Positions 1 to 9,436 of a DNA stretch of 64,000 bases are shown in pieces (positions within the stretch are counted from its first letter, which is position 1; each line of letters starts with the position of its first letter). The position numbers and the translations under genes were made by a program. The notes under the pieces were generated by a model, which was not told where the DNA came from, made no database searches, and saw only the letters and a program-made list of their open reading frames with translations. The DNA lies in NCBI GenBank assembly GCA_902786925.1, contig CADAEK010000003.1, forward strand, positions 122,915-186,914. Reading direction: 5' to 3'. The DNA comes from an uncultured Bacteroidales bacterium. Lineage in GTDB: Bacteria; Bacteroidota; Bacteroidia; Bacteroidales; Bacteroidaceae.

Positions 1-1464
1 ATGGTACTGCTGAAAAACAACGGTGTCCTTCCCCTCTCTAAAAGCCTCAAAAACATCGCAGTAGTGGGTCCGAATGCAGACGACACCGAACTGCTCAACG
101 GTAACTATGGCGGCACCCCCACCAAAGAGCATACACACTCTCTGCTGGAAGGTATCCGCAATGCCGTGCCCAACGCTAACATCTTCTACAAGAAGGCTTG
201 CGAACTCAACGACGAATATGCCACCGTTCATCATCTGAGCGATTTCAACGATGGCAAAGGCGTGCGTGTTGAGTTCTTCAATAACAACTCATTGAGCGGC
301 AATCCCGACAAGACCGACTACTACAACGAGCTTAACTTTAGCACGTTCGGTGCATGGGGATTTGCTCAAGGCATCAGCAAGGACACCCTCTCTGTTCGAG
401 TATCAGGCACATATAAGGCAACCTTCACTGGCGACATGAAATACACCCTCTCCACCGACAACGGCTATGTGCTCAAGGTGAATGGTGAAGTGGTAGAGGA
501 AGCCTCTGCTGGTGGCCGCCGTGGCGGTTTCGGCTTTGGACGCAACGTGCAGTACAAGTCCTTCCCCGTAGAAGAGGGCAAGACCTATGATGTCGTGATT
601 GAGTACAAACATGGCAACGGCAACTTCGCCATGCTACGTGGTGACATCTGCGAACGCAAGCCCGTTGAGTTCACCGACCTTGCCGAGGAAGTGAAGAACA
701 TGGATGCCATTATCATCATCGGCGGCATCTCTGCACGAATGGAAGGAGAAGGCGGAGACAAGGCTGACATTGAACTGCCTATCGTACAACAGCGTTTGGT
801 GAAGGCCATGCACGCCACAGGAAAACCCGTCGTGTTCGTCAACTGCTCTGGTTCTGCCATCGCTTTCGGCAGCGTGGAAGACAGCTACGACGCGCTTCTT
901 CAGGCTTGGTACCCCGGACAGGGTGGAGCTAAAGCCTTGGCAGAAGTGCTCTTCGGCGACTATAACCCTGGCGGCAAACTGCCCGTCACATTCTATCGCT
1001 CCAACGATGACCTTCCCGATTTCCTTGACTACAGCATGGACAATCGCACCTACCGCTATTTCCAGGGCGCCCCACTCTATGCCTTCGGCCAAGGACTCTC
1101 ATACACCACCTTCTCGGTAGGCAAAGGCAAGTTGTCAAAAAGCGCCATGAAAGCAGACGGAGCCGTGAAACTGACTGTTCCTGTCACAAATACAGGTAAA
1201 CGTGAAGGTACCGAAACAGTACAAGTCTATGTGAAGGCTCTTGACTATCCCGAGGCCCCCATCAAGTCGCTCAAAGGATTCCAGAAGTTAGCACTTCAAG
1301 CAGGCGAAACAGGAAAAGCAATCATCACGCTGGACGGTGAAGCCTTTGAGTATTACGATCCTTCTATTGACGAGCTCTCTACTCGTCCAGGACGATACCA
1401 GATTCTTTACGGTACCTCTTCGCTCGACAGCGACTTGCAGAGCCTCATCTTTGTAGTGAAATAA
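1..1464 (+). CDS. Glycoside hydrolase family 3 beta-glucosidase, 5' part missing
   Basis: C-terminal part of a GH3 beta-glucosidase-type enzyme that removes sugars from beta-linked glucosides; such proteins are usually periplasmic or secreted in this phylum. The frame is open from the window edge, and VLLKNNGVLPL is a motif found inside GH3 proteins, not at their start. The (beta/alpha)8 domain with the catalytic Asp nucleophile therefore lies outside the window. Visible are the GH3 C-terminal domain, interrupted at about residues 80-220 by a PA14-like insert with glycine-rich loops (GGRRGGFGFG), its continuation (GGDKADIELP, YPGQGG, NPGGKLPVTF), and a C-terminal fibronectin III-like domain from about residue 385. 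The gene converges on ruvB. The exact substrate cannot be read from this part. Confidence 0.93.
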   Translation: MVLLKNNGVLPLSKSLKNIAVVGPNADDTELLNGNYGGTPTKEHTHSLLEGIRNAVPNANIFYKKACELNDEYATVHHLSDFNDGKGVRVEFFNNNSLSGNPDKTDYYNELNFSTFGAWGFAQGISKDTLSVRVSGTYKATFTGDMKYTLSTDNGYVLKVNGEVVEEASAGGRRGGFGFGRNVQYKSFPVEEGKTYDVVIEYKHGNGNFAMLRGDICERKPVEFTDLAEEVKNMDAIIIIGGISARMEGEGGDKADIELPIVQQRLVKAMHATGKPVVFVNCSGSAIAFGSVEDSYDALLQAWYPGQGGAKALAEVLFGDYNPGGKLPVTFYRSNDDLPDFLDYSMDNRTYRYFQGAPLYAFGQGLSYTTFSVGKGKLSKSAMKADGAVKLTVPVTNTGKREGTETVQVYVKALDYPEAPIKSLKGFQKLALQAGETGKAIITLDGEAFEYYDPSIDELSTRPGRYQILYGTSSLDSDLQSLIFVVK

Positions 1465-1519
1465 ACAAGGTCTTGCAAGAAAAGAGAATGAGGCGTGTCA
1501 AAAGAGATGCCTCCAGAAC

Positions 1520-1600
1520 CTCAAAATCGAAGTCCCCCACACCGGTCAACCGATGTGGGGGACTTTGACTAACCGATGTGGGGCACATCAGTTTTTGGGG
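1520..1600. repeat. Triple-unit intergenic element E1 (divergent core)
   Basis: It lies between the convergent GH3 and ruvB genes. It holds an inverted unit (1532-1547) followed by two direct copies of ACCGATGTGGGG at 1550-1561 and 1572-1583 (22-bp step). The first two can form a hairpin of about 15 bp with one bulge. The edges, CCTCAAAA at 1520 and TTTTTGGGG at 1592-1600, resemble the edges of the CGGTGTGA elements elsewhere in the window. It may also act as a terminator, although no clean T-run follows the hairpin. Membership of the same family is inferred from architecture only. Confidence 0.6.
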
Positions 1601-1650
1601 TGTTTAGCTCATGCTTTGATAGCACACCCTCCATTTTATGCGTCATTGCC

Positions 1651-2697
1651 TCAATCAAACAGATTGCGCATGCCCGTCGTGTCGTTGGGATTAGCCCAAG
1701 GATTGCGGCCCAAGTGCTTATAGGCCAATTCTGTCACCTCACGTCCACGTGGAGTACGCTTGATAAAGCCCTCCTTAATGAGGAATGGCTCATAAACCTC
1801 TTCCACCGTGCCCGTATCTTCGCCGATGGCTGTAGCAATGGTGCCAAGCCCCACAGGGCCTCCCTTAAACTTATCAATGATGGTGGTGAGTAGCTTGTTG
1901 TCTATCTCGTCCAGACCAAACTTGTCAATGTTCAACGCTTCAAGCGCCATGTGGGCAATTGGCAAATCAATAGTGCCATTACCTTTCACCTGAGCGAAGT
2001 CACGCACACGGCGCAAAAGGGCATTGGCAATACGGGGCGTGCCACGAGAGCGGGAAGCAATCTCGCCTGCCGCATCGAAATCGCAAGGGATGCCTAACAA
2101 CTTGGATGAACGGAGAATGATCTTCGTCAGCACTTCTGCATCATAGTATTCAAGGTGAAGGTTGATGCCGAAACGTGCACGCAGCGGAGCCGTCAAGAGT
2201 CCACTACGAGTTGTAGCGCCCACCAGCGTGAAAGGATTCAGGTCAATCTGAATGCTACGAGCCGACGGTCCCTTGTCTATCATGATGTCAATACGGTAGT
2301 CCTCCATGGCAGAGTAAAGGTACTCCTCCACAATCGGCGAAAGACGGTGTATCTCGTCAATGAAAAGCACATCATTCTCTTCCAGCGACGTAAGGATGCC
2401 AGCGAGGTCGCCTGGCTTGTCAAGCACAGGACCCGACGTCACCTTAAACCCTACACCCAACTCATTGGCAATGATATTGGAAAGCGTGGTCTTACCCAGT
2501 CCTGGAGGGCCGTGCAGCAAGGTGTGGTCAAGAGGCTCACCACGAAAACGGGCCGCCTCAACAAACACACTCAGGTTTTCCACCACCTTGTTCTGGCCAC
2601 TGAAATCATCAAAGCGGAGCGGACGGAGGGCATTCTCAAAGTCCTTGTCCTTTGTGTTCCGCTGTTCACGTATATCAAAATCTTCTTGCATAGTCAT
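1651..2697 (-). CDS. ruvB: Holliday junction branch migration helicase RuvB
   Basis: ATP-driven hexameric motor of the RuvABC complex, which moves Holliday junctions during recombination and fork repair. Visible are Walker [10 protein letters not shown] near residue 64, Walker [10 protein letters not shown], the sensor motif GATTRSGLL, the arginine-finger region [14 protein letters not shown], and a winged-helix C-terminus ending in [17 protein letters not shown]. Length is about 348 residues, normal for the family. The frame opens with a TTG abutting the upstream stop. I prefer the ATG at 2697; the ATG at 2691 (MQEDFDIRE) is equally plausible because homologues begin close to that point. It is the last gene of a three-gene minus operon behind the MG2 protein, with no spacer. 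Confidence 0.97.
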   Translation of the reverse strand: MTMQEDFDIREQRNTKDKDFENALRPLRFDDFSGQNKVVENLSVFVEAARFRGEPLDHTLLHGPPGLGKTTLSNIIANELGVGFKVTSGPVLDKPGDLAGILTSLEENDVLFIDEIHRLSPIVEEYLYSAMEDYRIDIMIDKGPSARSIQIDLNPFTLVGATTRSGLLTAPLRARFGINLHLEYYDAEVLTKIILRSSKLLGIPCDFDAAGEIASRSRGTPRIANALLRRVRDFAQVKGNGTIDLPIAHMALEALNIDKFGLDEIDNKLLTTIIDKFKGGPVGLGTIATAIGEDTGTVEEVYEPFLIKEGFIKRTPRGREVTELAYKHLGRNPWANPNDTTGMRNLFD

Positions 2698-2706
2698 TTC
2701 AAGCAA

Positions 2707-5493
2707 TTATTCATTCACCATAAACTTGCCTTCAGGCGTCATTCCCTCACAAGAAATATACATCTCGTGACACGAAGAGTTATTGTAGAACTCCACCGTG
2801 GCTTTGCCTTCAGCATCGGTCTTCACTTCCGGCTCCCAGAACAGAGTACGGCGGAAGTCATCCATCGGAGGCAGCACCGAATAGTCATCCGTCTCGAAGG
2901 TTGTAGCCTTGTTGAAAGCATGGAAATGAGTGTTGCGCAATCCTTTCTGCTTCACTTGGAACGAATGGTGTGTATAGACGAACACAGTCACGGGATTCGG
3001 AATGGACGGAATCGTCCTCAGGTAGCGCGAATAGATATCCGATTTTTCGGTCACATAGACGGATTTCACCTCGTCCAAATCCATATTGAGCAACGTTCCA
3101 GCGATATCCGAATCCGCCAGAGCCACAGCACTACCCTGCTGCACTTCAAAAGTGTCAAACTTGAGAGAACCCAGCATGGTGATGGCCCAATAGGCATTAT
3201 CAACAATCCAGATAATCGGTCTGTTCTTGTAGGAAAGTCCTGCATAGCGATATATGCTGCCCGTCTCGCCAGTATTCTCCATTTCCAACGGTTCTTGCTC
3301 CGTAATATCAGTCCCTTCGTCAGCCATATCTCCATCCTCTGCAACCTCCAACGAGTAATCCGTTGTGGCCACAGCTGAAGCATCAGCAGTGGCTTCCTGT
3401 ATGGCGGCATCCGTGGCAAAGGCATTCACATCCTTACCAGAACCGCCAAAGAAAGGATTACGCATGTGGAGCCAACTGCTCAGAGTAGGCAACTCCATGC
3501 CTCTGTCGGCAAACATGTCAGCATCAGTATCAGCATTGTAATACATAGAAGCATAATGCTGGGCTTGAGTCTCCGACTCCCATGCAGCACGGGCATTGTC
3601 GTAGATGCGAGTGCGCTTAGCCTTCACCACCACCGTCGGCAACACGTGCTCGCGCCGTTGGATAGGAATATACTCGTGCTCTTCCTCTGCAGCCTTTTTC
3701 GATGCTTCGGTAGCAAAAAGATTCGGATGCATCAGATTAATGGTCTTGGTCTCACTGGGCGACAACCAGCGCCGAGCCGGTGAGAAATGGCGGTCAATGC
3801 CCACATAGTAATTGGCATCCTTCTCGTCCTTCTGCGTGTTGATAATCAGCTTCCATTCCCCATCCATATTCGGCAGAGAGAAGGCATAATTGCCCAAAGA
3901 GTCTGTCACCGTGGCACCTTCCAGATGCTCGCCGTTTTGATTGTAGAAGTACATGAACAAGTTCACGCCATCCACCGTATTCTTCTTACGCTTTTGCCCC
4001 AGCTTGCCAAACACATACAGTTTGTCTTCTATGGGCTGCGTAAAGTTTGCCGTACTGTCGTTGAAGAAGGTGCGACCCTCATTCTGGGCCACAGCATTAG
4101 CCATCAGTGCCCAGTCATATCTGCGCCATCCCTGCACCAGCATCAACAGGTCCGCTGCAAGACGGTGCTCATAATCATCAGCCTCGAAGTAATACCCGGG
4201 GTCTGCTATATAGCCCTTAATGTCACTGGACAGCAAGAGCCACGTGAGCGCATTGCCCTCCCGTCCATTGGTCATCGTGGCTGCATCCATCGCTGAAATG
4301 GACAAGTTGCTGTTCGGCTGAGCCTGAATATTGAGTGTCACTGTCTTACAAGGCTTCGGGAAAGCCTGTGCGGAAGTGACGCGAATAGAGTCTGTCTTGT
4401 CGGCCACGGGAGCGATGAAGAATTGGCGGTCCGCCTGAATACGTCCATCGGCAGTGAAGAATGTCAACTGATTCACTCCAGCCGGCAGCGATGCCCTGTC
4501 AATCGGAATCATCATTGCAGGCTCGGCATACACCGTGTCGGCCATCATCACACGCCCGTTGTTAATCAGCGTGTAGCCCAACAATTTGCCCACCATCGAC
4601 GGAGTGGCATACACCGTCACCTCCACCGTTTCATCCTTCAGCGTGTTCACCTTCATCGCCAGTCCGTCCTCCTCTCCTTCATCCAAACGCACATCGTGCT
4701 TCTTGCCGTTGGCATCTATCAAACGCAAATATTTAGGCTTTCCATCAAGCATCACATCGAACACACCCTTTCCGTCGCGAACGGTCGTCACAGCAGACAA
4801 TTCCGCCTTCTGGTCGTTCAGCAGACTTCCTTGAGCATCAATGCCCACGCCCGACTTGTCCGTCACATAGAATGCCACACGATTAGGCACGCCACGCACC
4901 AGCTTGCCGCCCTCCGGATAGAGTTTCACTTTCAACCCACTCTCTTTCGAATCGGCGACCTCACTCGCACGTGTGTTGGGCAAGCGCTTACGGTAGCCAA
5001 AGTCATCCATCACCATCTTGGAGTAGTCGCCCTCCTTTTTGGGAGCGTTGAATACGGGGAACACCCGTGAGAAGATGCCTCCATTACCCCAGTTCGTCAT
5101 GTATCGTGTGTAGGCACGCACCTCGTAGAAGCCCGTAGAATAGAGGCTGTCGAGTTTGATTTCACCGTGTGCCACACCTTCCTGGATGGGCAGTTTACGG
5201 GTCTCCACCACATCGCCCGAAGGATTGACCAGTTCCACATACAGCACGGCGCTCATGTCGGTTGGCTTGCCGTTGTCCGAACGGATTACATACCCTTTGA
5301 ACCAGATTGTCTCGCCCATAAAGTATCCCGTGTTATCAAAGTGCAGATACACCTTCTCCTGAGGCATGGTCTGCGCAAAGTTCATAGCACGTTTCATGTA
5401 GGACAACACGCCGATGAGTTCGCTGTTGTCCTGCGCCCATCCACCCACTATGGCAGAGAGGGTAAAGATAAATAGTAAAAGATGTCGTTTCAT
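2707..5493 (-). CDS. Large secreted MG2-domain-like protein, function unknown
   Basis: Exported protein of 928 residues. A signal peptide is clear (MKRHLLLFIFTLSAIVGGWAQ). Next comes an MG2/macroglobulin-like segment with the pattern QEKVYLHFDNTGYFMGETIWF and YEVRAYTRYMTNWG, typical of Bacteroidota proteins related to alpha-2-macroglobulin beta-sandwich domains. The middle carries further beta-rich segments and a Glu/Ala-rich low-complexity stretch at about residues 690-750. The C-terminal third (YKNRPIIWIVDNAYW, FDTFEVQQGS, VFVYTH) resembles the plug-like region that follows such domains. No protease or thioester motif is visible, so I do not assign an enzyme function. It lies 17 bp behind the U32 gene and directly ahead of ruvB. 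A role in envelope surveillance or peptide binding would be a guess. Confidence 0.8.
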   Translation of the reverse strand: MKRHLLLFIFTLSAIVGGWAQDNSELIGVLSYMKRAMNFAQTMPQEKVYLHFDNTGYFMGETIWFKGYVIRSDNGKPTDMSAVLYVELVNPSGDVVETRKLPIQEGVAHGEIKLDSLYSTGFYEVRAYTRYMTNWGNGGIFSRVFPVFNAPKKEGDYSKMVMDDFGYRKRLPNTRASEVADSKESGLKVKLYPEGGKLVRGVPNRVAFYVTDKSGVGIDAQGSLLNDQKAELSAVTTVRDGKGVFDVMLDGKPKYLRLIDANGKKHDVRLDEGEEDGLAMKVNTLKDETVEVTVYATPSMVGKLLGYTLINNGRVMMADTVYAEPAMMIPIDRASLPAGVNQLTFFTADGRIQADRQFFIAPVADKTDSIRVTSAQAFPKPCKTVTLNIQAQPNSNLSISAMDAATMTNGREGNALTWLLLSSDIKGYIADPGYYFEADDYEHRLAADLLMLVQGWRRYDWALMANAVAQNEGRTFFNDSTANFTQPIEDKLYVFGKLGQKRKKNTVDGVNLFMYFYNQNGEHLEGATVTDSLGNYAFSLPNMDGEWKLIINTQKDEKDANYYVGIDRHFSPARRWLSPSETKTINLMHPNLFATEASKKAAEEEHEYIPIQRREHVLPTVVVKAKRTRIYDNARAAWESETQAQHYASMYYNADTDADMFADRGMELPTLSSWLHMRNPFFGGSGKDVNAFATDAAIQEATADASAVATTDYSLEVAEDGDMADEGTDITEQEPLEMENTGETGSIYRYAGLSYKNRPIIWIVDNAYWAITMLGSLKFDTFEVQQGSAVALADSDIAGTLLNMDLDEVKSVYVTEKSDIYSRYLRTIPSIPNPVTVFVYTHHSFQVKQKGLRNTHFHAFNKATTFETDDYSVLPPMDDFRRTLFWEPEVKTDAEGKATVEFYNNSSCHEMYISCEGMTPEGKFMVNE

Positions 5494-5510
5494 TGATGTG
5501 TTTGTGTGTA

Positions 5511-6767
5511 TTATCGCTGTGTCAGTCGGTCAGCGGGCTGCAGCACATAGAGTTTGTCGTTCACACGCACTCGGTCGTTCACCTTGATGCTGATGTGCTG
5601 CCCACGTGTAGCCATCTCCACTGGCTCCAAGTCAAAGCGAATCTCGTCGCAAGGCTGGATGAGCGCACCCGTCGTGGTACCCGTCACCAATATCTTGTCG
5701 CCCACATGCAGGTCTTCATTCTCTATCAAGAACTCCGCCACGCCTATCTTCGAGAAGTACTTCATGCACTTTCCCACATAGACTTTCTTCTCCGTCGCCT
5801 TGCTGCCATACACCTCACACCATTCGCCCAACTTCTGACCTTGGTAGTAACCATCCCAAAAGCCTCGGTTAAACACAGTGCTGAGTTCCTTGTCCCACTC
5901 ATCCTTGCGCTCATCGGTGAAATCGCCGTCAAGCACAGCGTTGATAGCCTCGTTATAAGCCTTCACCACGGTATAGACATATTCGGGACCTCTGGCACGT
6001 CCTTCAATCTTGAACACCCTGACGCCCGCATTCATCATCACATCGATGAAACGGACCGTCTTCAAGTCACGAGGTGACATGATATACTTGTTATCCACAT
6101 TCAGTTGTGTGCCCGTCTCCACATCTGTCACCTCATAACCTCGGCGACAAATCTGCACGCACTCGCCACGATTAGCGCTACGGCCTGCATTCTGCAACGA
6201 CAGGTAGCACTTACCGCTAATCGCCATGCACAATGCACCGTGACAGAACATCTCTATCCTGATGAGTTCACCCTTCGGACCTCTCACATCCTGTTCCACA
6301 ATCTGCTGGTAAATGTCACGCACCTGCCACATGTTCAGCTCGCGCGCCAGCACCACCACATCGGCAAACTGTGCATAGAACTTCAGCGCCTCAATGTTCG
6401 AGATATTCAGCTGCGTGCTCAAATGCACCTCCTGACCCACCTCTCGGCAATAGGTCATCACCGCCACATCACTCGCAATCACCGCCGAAATCTTCGCTTC
6501 CTTCGCTGCATCGATAATCTCGTGCATCGTCGGGATATCTTCGCCATAGATAATCGTGTTCACCGTCAGGTACGACTGCACGCCATGCTCATGACAGATG
6601 GCAGCAATCTCCTTCAAGTCATCAATCGTGAACGCGTTAGCCGAGTGGCTCCGCATATTCAGCTTTCCAATACCAAAATAGATTGAATTAGCTCCTGCCT
6701 TCAATGCAGCCGCTAAACTCTCGCGGCTTCCAACAGGTGCCATGATTTCAAAATCAGAACGTTTCAT
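5511..6767 (-). CDS. U32 family protein, TrhP-like tRNA uridine hydroxylation factor
   Basis: The U32 signature is present: EMFCHGALCMAISGKCYLS at about residues 172-190, with further cysteines in ANRGECVQICRRGY. The four cysteines fit the iron-sulfur cluster proposed for this family. The N-terminal half is a TIM-barrel-like segment (APVGSRESLAAALKAGANSIYFG). Proteins of this type were first called peptidases, but E. coli members act in prephenate-dependent 5-hydroxyuridine formation in tRNA (TrhP) or 23S rRNA hydroxylation (RlhA). TrhP-like is my preferred reading; the exact substrate is inferred. A canonical promoter sits directly upstream, so this gene probably heads the operon with the MG2 protein and ruvB. 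Confidence 0.9.
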   Translation of the reverse strand: MKRSDFEIMAPVGSRESLAAALKAGANSIYFGIGKLNMRSHSANAFTIDDLKEIAAICHEHGVQSYLTVNTIIYGEDIPTMHEIIDAAKEAKISAVIASDVAVMTYCREVGQEVHLSTQLNISNIEALKFYAQFADVVVLARELNMWQVRDIYQQIVEQDVRGPKGELIRIEMFCHGALCMAISGKCYLSLQNAGRSANRGECVQICRRGYEVTDVETGTQLNVDNKYIMSPRDLKTVRFIDVMMNAGVRVFKIEGRARGPEYVYTVVKAYNEAINAVLDGDFTDERKDEWDKELSTVFNRGFWDGYYQGQKLGEWCEVYGSKATEKKVYVGKCMKYFSKIGVAEFLIENEDLHVGDKILVTGTTTGALIQPCDEIRFDLEPVEMATRGQHISIKVNDRVRVNDKLYVLQPADRLTQR

Positions 6768-6772
6768 GGCGA

Positions 6773-6803
6773 CAAAGTTACAACTTTTTCATGTTTCCAT
6801 CAA
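6773..6803 (-). promoter_or_regulatory. Bacteroidetes-type promoter of the U32-MG2-ruvB operon
   Basis: On the minus strand TTG (6803-6801) is followed after exactly 20 bases by TAACTTTG (6780-6773), which matches the -33/-7 consensus of this phylum. The start codon begins only 5 bases after the -7 box, so the messenger is nearly leaderless. Confidence 0.8.
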
Positions 6804-6857
6804 AAGAATGGATTCACTTTGTCGTATTTCAAGGCAAAGATGCAGCCCTTTTTGAAT

Positions 6858-8099
6858 TTAATCCCATTTTCGACACCTCAGCAGCTGATTGCCAACATCT
6901 TTCACTTTCGCCCCGAACAGATAGACGTCGCCACCATCTTTGATGCCGGCTTTCTTGCGCAGGGCATCAGCGGTGAGTATAAAGTTGCGAGTGGCGATGT
7001 TGGCTTGGGGCATTGTTTTCTTCAGGCTTTTCAGCAGTTTCGATGTGAAGGGTATCTGCTCTTCTACTTCGAAAATGCGGCCGGGGAAGTCTGTAATGAG
7101 TTCGTCGGAGGTCATCAGATGGGTATCCACGTCTAACTGCTGCACGGGATAGCGTGCACAGAGGCTACCGAATGCCTGCACTTTCATCAGGGTGACATCA
7201 GGCTCATACAGATAGCGTTTCACGCCTCCATTTGTCAAGGAAATGTGCATTTCATCGGATAAACCGAAGGTATATTCAATAGTGTCTGAGGCTAAGAAAT
7301 CTACACAATGAACTTTCACCTTGTTCACAGGGGGAACATCGTCCTGTGCATGGGCTGCAACTTGCTTGACCAGCACCTCCTTACATTCGTTCCGCACAGC
7401 CACCGCGTGCACTTCTGTCACGCCTTTCAACTTGCGCAGCATATCCTTGATGTCCACCATGGGAGATAGTTTCACCAGCACCATCCGCGCATGCTGCAGA
7501 AGTTCGTCCTGCCACTCCACGATGTTGGGTTCACAGTCCTCCATCGCATACACACGGCTGCCGTCGCCGGCTCGTCGGGCTGGGTCGAGATAGATGACAT
7601 CCACCGATGGAATGGGCAGATTTCGTCCATCTCCACAGCGCACTTCCACTTGGGGGTGCTGAGCGTCCTTCAGTACCTCAAAGTTATGCTGGGCTGCCTC
7701 GCAGAGCCATTTGTTACGCTCTGTATAGATGGCGCGTTCCATGCCTGACGACATATACCAGAAGTCCACGCCCATGCCACCTGTCATGTCGCACAGGCTC
7801 GTAGGCTTCAAAGAGCCATCTGTCTGCGTCACGCCACGGGTATGCTCTATGACTCCACGCTTGTAGCGGGCTGTCTGCTCCGAACTGCATTGCTCGGCTG
7901 GCACTCGTCCTCCCATAATGAGGTCGGCACAGGCATACCATTCGGGCAGTTTCCCTTTCAGTCGGCGGCGCGCCTCGATTTGCTCCACAGCAAAGGGCAC
8001 GTCAACGTCAGGATAGCGCCGGGCAGACAACAGCAGTTCTGCGGTGTCGTCAGCCAGATGCTGCTGAATGAAATCGCGTATGTCGGAAGTCCAAGTCAT
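6858..8099 (-). CDS. Class I SAM-dependent methyltransferase with THUMP-like C-terminal domain
   Basis: Predicted methyltransferase of 413 residues. The Rossmann core shows motif I LCDMTGGMGVDFWYM at about residue 103, an acidic strand (AIYTERN) and the motif IV-like VDVIYLDPARR at about residue 172. The C-terminal part (GGVKRYLYEPDVTLMKVQAFG, then FEVEEQIPF and ATRNFILTADALRKK) matches the THUMP-like domain found in Bacteroidota proteins of this layout. This suggests an RNA, perhaps rRNA or tRNA, substrate, which is inferred and not visible. It is transcribed alone from its own promoter. Confidence 0.88.
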   Translation of the reverse strand: MTWTSDIRDFIQQHLADDTAELLLSARRYPDVDVPFAVEQIEARRRLKGKLPEWYACADLIMGGRVPAEQCSSEQTARYKRGVIEHTRGVTQTDGSLKPTSLCDMTGGMGVDFWYMSSGMERAIYTERNKWLCEAAQHNFEVLKDAQHPQVEVRCGDGRNLPIPSVDVIYLDPARRAGDGSRVYAMEDCEPNIVEWQDELLQHARMVLVKLSPMVDIKDMLRKLKGVTEVHAVAVRNECKEVLVKQVAAHAQDDVPPVNKVKVHCVDFLASDTIEYTFGLSDEMHISLTNGGVKRYLYEPDVTLMKVQAFGSLCARYPVQQLDVDTHLMTSDELITDFPGRIFEVEEQIPFTSKLLKSLKKTMPQANIATRNFILTADALRKKAGIKDGGDVYLFGAKVKDVGNQLLRCRKWD

Positions 8100-8121
8100 C
8101 GGTCATTGTGGATTAGTCTGA

Positions 8122-8152
8122 CAAAGGTAAGAACTTTCCGGATAACTTGCAA
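8122..8152 (-). promoter_or_regulatory. Promoter of the THUMP-like methyltransferase gene
   Basis: Minus strand TTG (8152-8150), a 20-base spacer, then TACCTTTG (8129-8122), 22 bases before the ATG at 8099. It matches the Bacteroidetes -33/-7 consensus. Confidence 0.8.
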
Positions 8153-8197
8153 TGATTACCTCCTAAAAGAAGCACCGCTCGAGGAGTGCGCCCTGCA

Positions 8198-8280
8198 CCA
8201 CAAAATCGGTGTGACTCAGACCGAGGGTACCGGTGTGACTCAGACCGAGGGTGGCGGTGTGAGTCACACCGTTTTTGAGG
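8198..8280. repeat. Triple-unit intergenic element E2 (CGGTGTGA family)
   Basis: Three 17-bp units at 8207-8223, 8231-8247 and 8255-8271 (exact 24-bp steps) read CGGTGTGACTCAGACCG twice and then the perfect palindrome CGGTGTGAGTCACACCG. The 7-bp spacers are AGGGTAC and AGGGTGG. The left flank CCCTGCACCAC and right flank TTTTTGAGG recur at other copies. It lies between the methyltransferase promoter and the terminator of the large repeat protein. Confidence 0.95.
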
Positions 8281-8303
8281 CGCAGAGTGCGAGGCAAAAG
8301 GAA

Positions 8304-8332
8304 GGGGCTGTGTCGCCATTGGACACAGCCCC
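8304..8332 (-). terminator. Hairpin terminator of the large repeat protein
   Basis: A perfect 11-bp stem (GGGGCTGTGTC at 8304-8314 with its complement at 8322-8332). On the minus strand it is followed by a T-rich stretch (TTCCTTTTG). It lies 40 bp downstream of the stop codon at 8372. Confidence 0.75.
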
Positions 8333-8371
8333 TTGTCTGACTATTTGAAGTCTGGATGAATGGGTACCTCA

Positions 8372-9436
8372 TTAGGGAATGAGCACCTTCTTCGACAGAC
8401 CGTTAGAATACTTCACAATGTTGAAACCACGCTGTGGAGCAGCCAACTTCGTGCCAGAGAGCGAGTAGAACGCTACTGGAATACCGTCACCAACGGTGCT
8501 TTCATCCACATCAACTCCTTCGATGTCTGTTGGCAAACCGTTAGGATAATAGTAGAGTTTCCATGCACCCACTACCTCGTAGTCGTTATCGTAAGTTTTA
8601 GTCTTGCTCAAACCGATGCGCACCTTGCCGTCGGCCGGAACAACGAATTCGAGTTCGTTGAGGTAGTAACCTGCATTGAAGAAGGCCACTGTTGGGCTGG
8701 TGCCGTCAGGAGCGATGAGACCGCTGGTGAGGGTGTAGGTGTTGCCTGAACCTTCGGGAACATCGGCGGCAGCCACTGCGCCTTCGGTCAGGTTCAGCAC
8801 AGGCTTGGAGAATTTCTTGTCGGAAGTCTGTGCATAAAGCGTGGTGAGGTGAGTGTCCTCGCTGTTATTGATGTGAGTTTCTTCGTCGTACCAGTATCCT
8901 GCTCGGTAGTAGGTGTGGACAGTTACCTTGTAGGTTCCTTCTTCCAGTCCAGAGAGATCTTGGTAGAGCTCAAATGGTGTACGGTTGTATGAAACGGAGT
9001 ACTGCTTGTAGCCGTTCATTGCCGTGGTAGTCCAGCCTTCAATGTAGCCAGTGTTCTTGTCACCCTTGGCAGGGTCGAAGGTTGGGTTGACAATGAGGCT
9101 TGTACATTCTTCTTCTGGAGTTGGATCACCCAAGTAATAGAGATTCCATGCACCTACCACTTCGTAGTCGTTGTCGTAGGTCTGGGTTTTGCTCAAGCCA
9201 ATGGTCACACTTCCATCTGCACCGACCGTGAACTCGAGCTCGTTGAGGTAGTAGCCTGCGTTGAAGAAGGCCACGGTTGGAGTGGTGCCGTCAGGTGCGA
9301 TGAGACCGCTTGTGAGCGTGTAGGTATTGCCTGCACCTTCTGGCACATCAGCTGCTGCTACGGCGCCTTCGGTCAGGTTCAGCACGGGCTTCGTGTACTT
9401 CTTCTCGGAGGTCTGCGCATAGAGGGTGGTGAGGTG
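8372..9436 (-). CDS. C-terminal fragment: binding modules and sorting-like tail
   Basis: Third fragment of the broken secreted protein. It holds the end of module 2 and all of module 3 (from the ECTSLIVNPTF start near 9106 to VVGAWKLYYY near 8550). The last ~50 residues read VAFYSLSGTKLAAPQRG, then NIVKYSNGLSKKVLIP. That pattern (short strand, Gly turn, basic end) resembles the type A C-terminal domain of type IX secretion substrates. The first codons of the open frame (9457-9437) belong to the wrong frame, so I start the fragment at the inferred frameshift. Confidence 0.7.
   Translation of the reverse strand, partial: HLTTLYAQTSEKKYTKPVLNLTEGAVAAADVPEGAGNTYTLTSGLIAPDGTTPTVAFFNAGYYLNELEFTVGADGSVTIGLSKTQTYDNDYEVVGAWNLYYLGDPTPEEECTSLIVNPTFDPAKGDKNTGYIEGWTTTAMNGYKQYSVSYNRTPFELYQDLSGLEEGTYKVTVHTYYRAGYWYDEETHINNSEDTHLTTLYAQTSDKKFSKPVLNLTEGAVAAADVPEGSGNTYTLTSGLIAPDGTSPTVAFFNAGYYLNELEFVVPADGKVRIGLSKTKTYDNDYEVVGAWKLYYYPNGLPTDIEGVDVDESTVGDGIPVAFYSLSGTKLAAPQRGFNIVKYSNGLSKKVLIP

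Noticed and set aside
2155..3378. 407-codon open frame on the plus strand
   Set aside because: It is antisense to ruvB and the MG2 protein, both with clear domains and signal peptide; the product is Arg/His-rich without family features.
6091..6099. Perfect DnaA-box sequence TTATCCACA
   Set aside because: Single occurrence inside the U32 coding sequence with no cluster; expected by chance at this window size.
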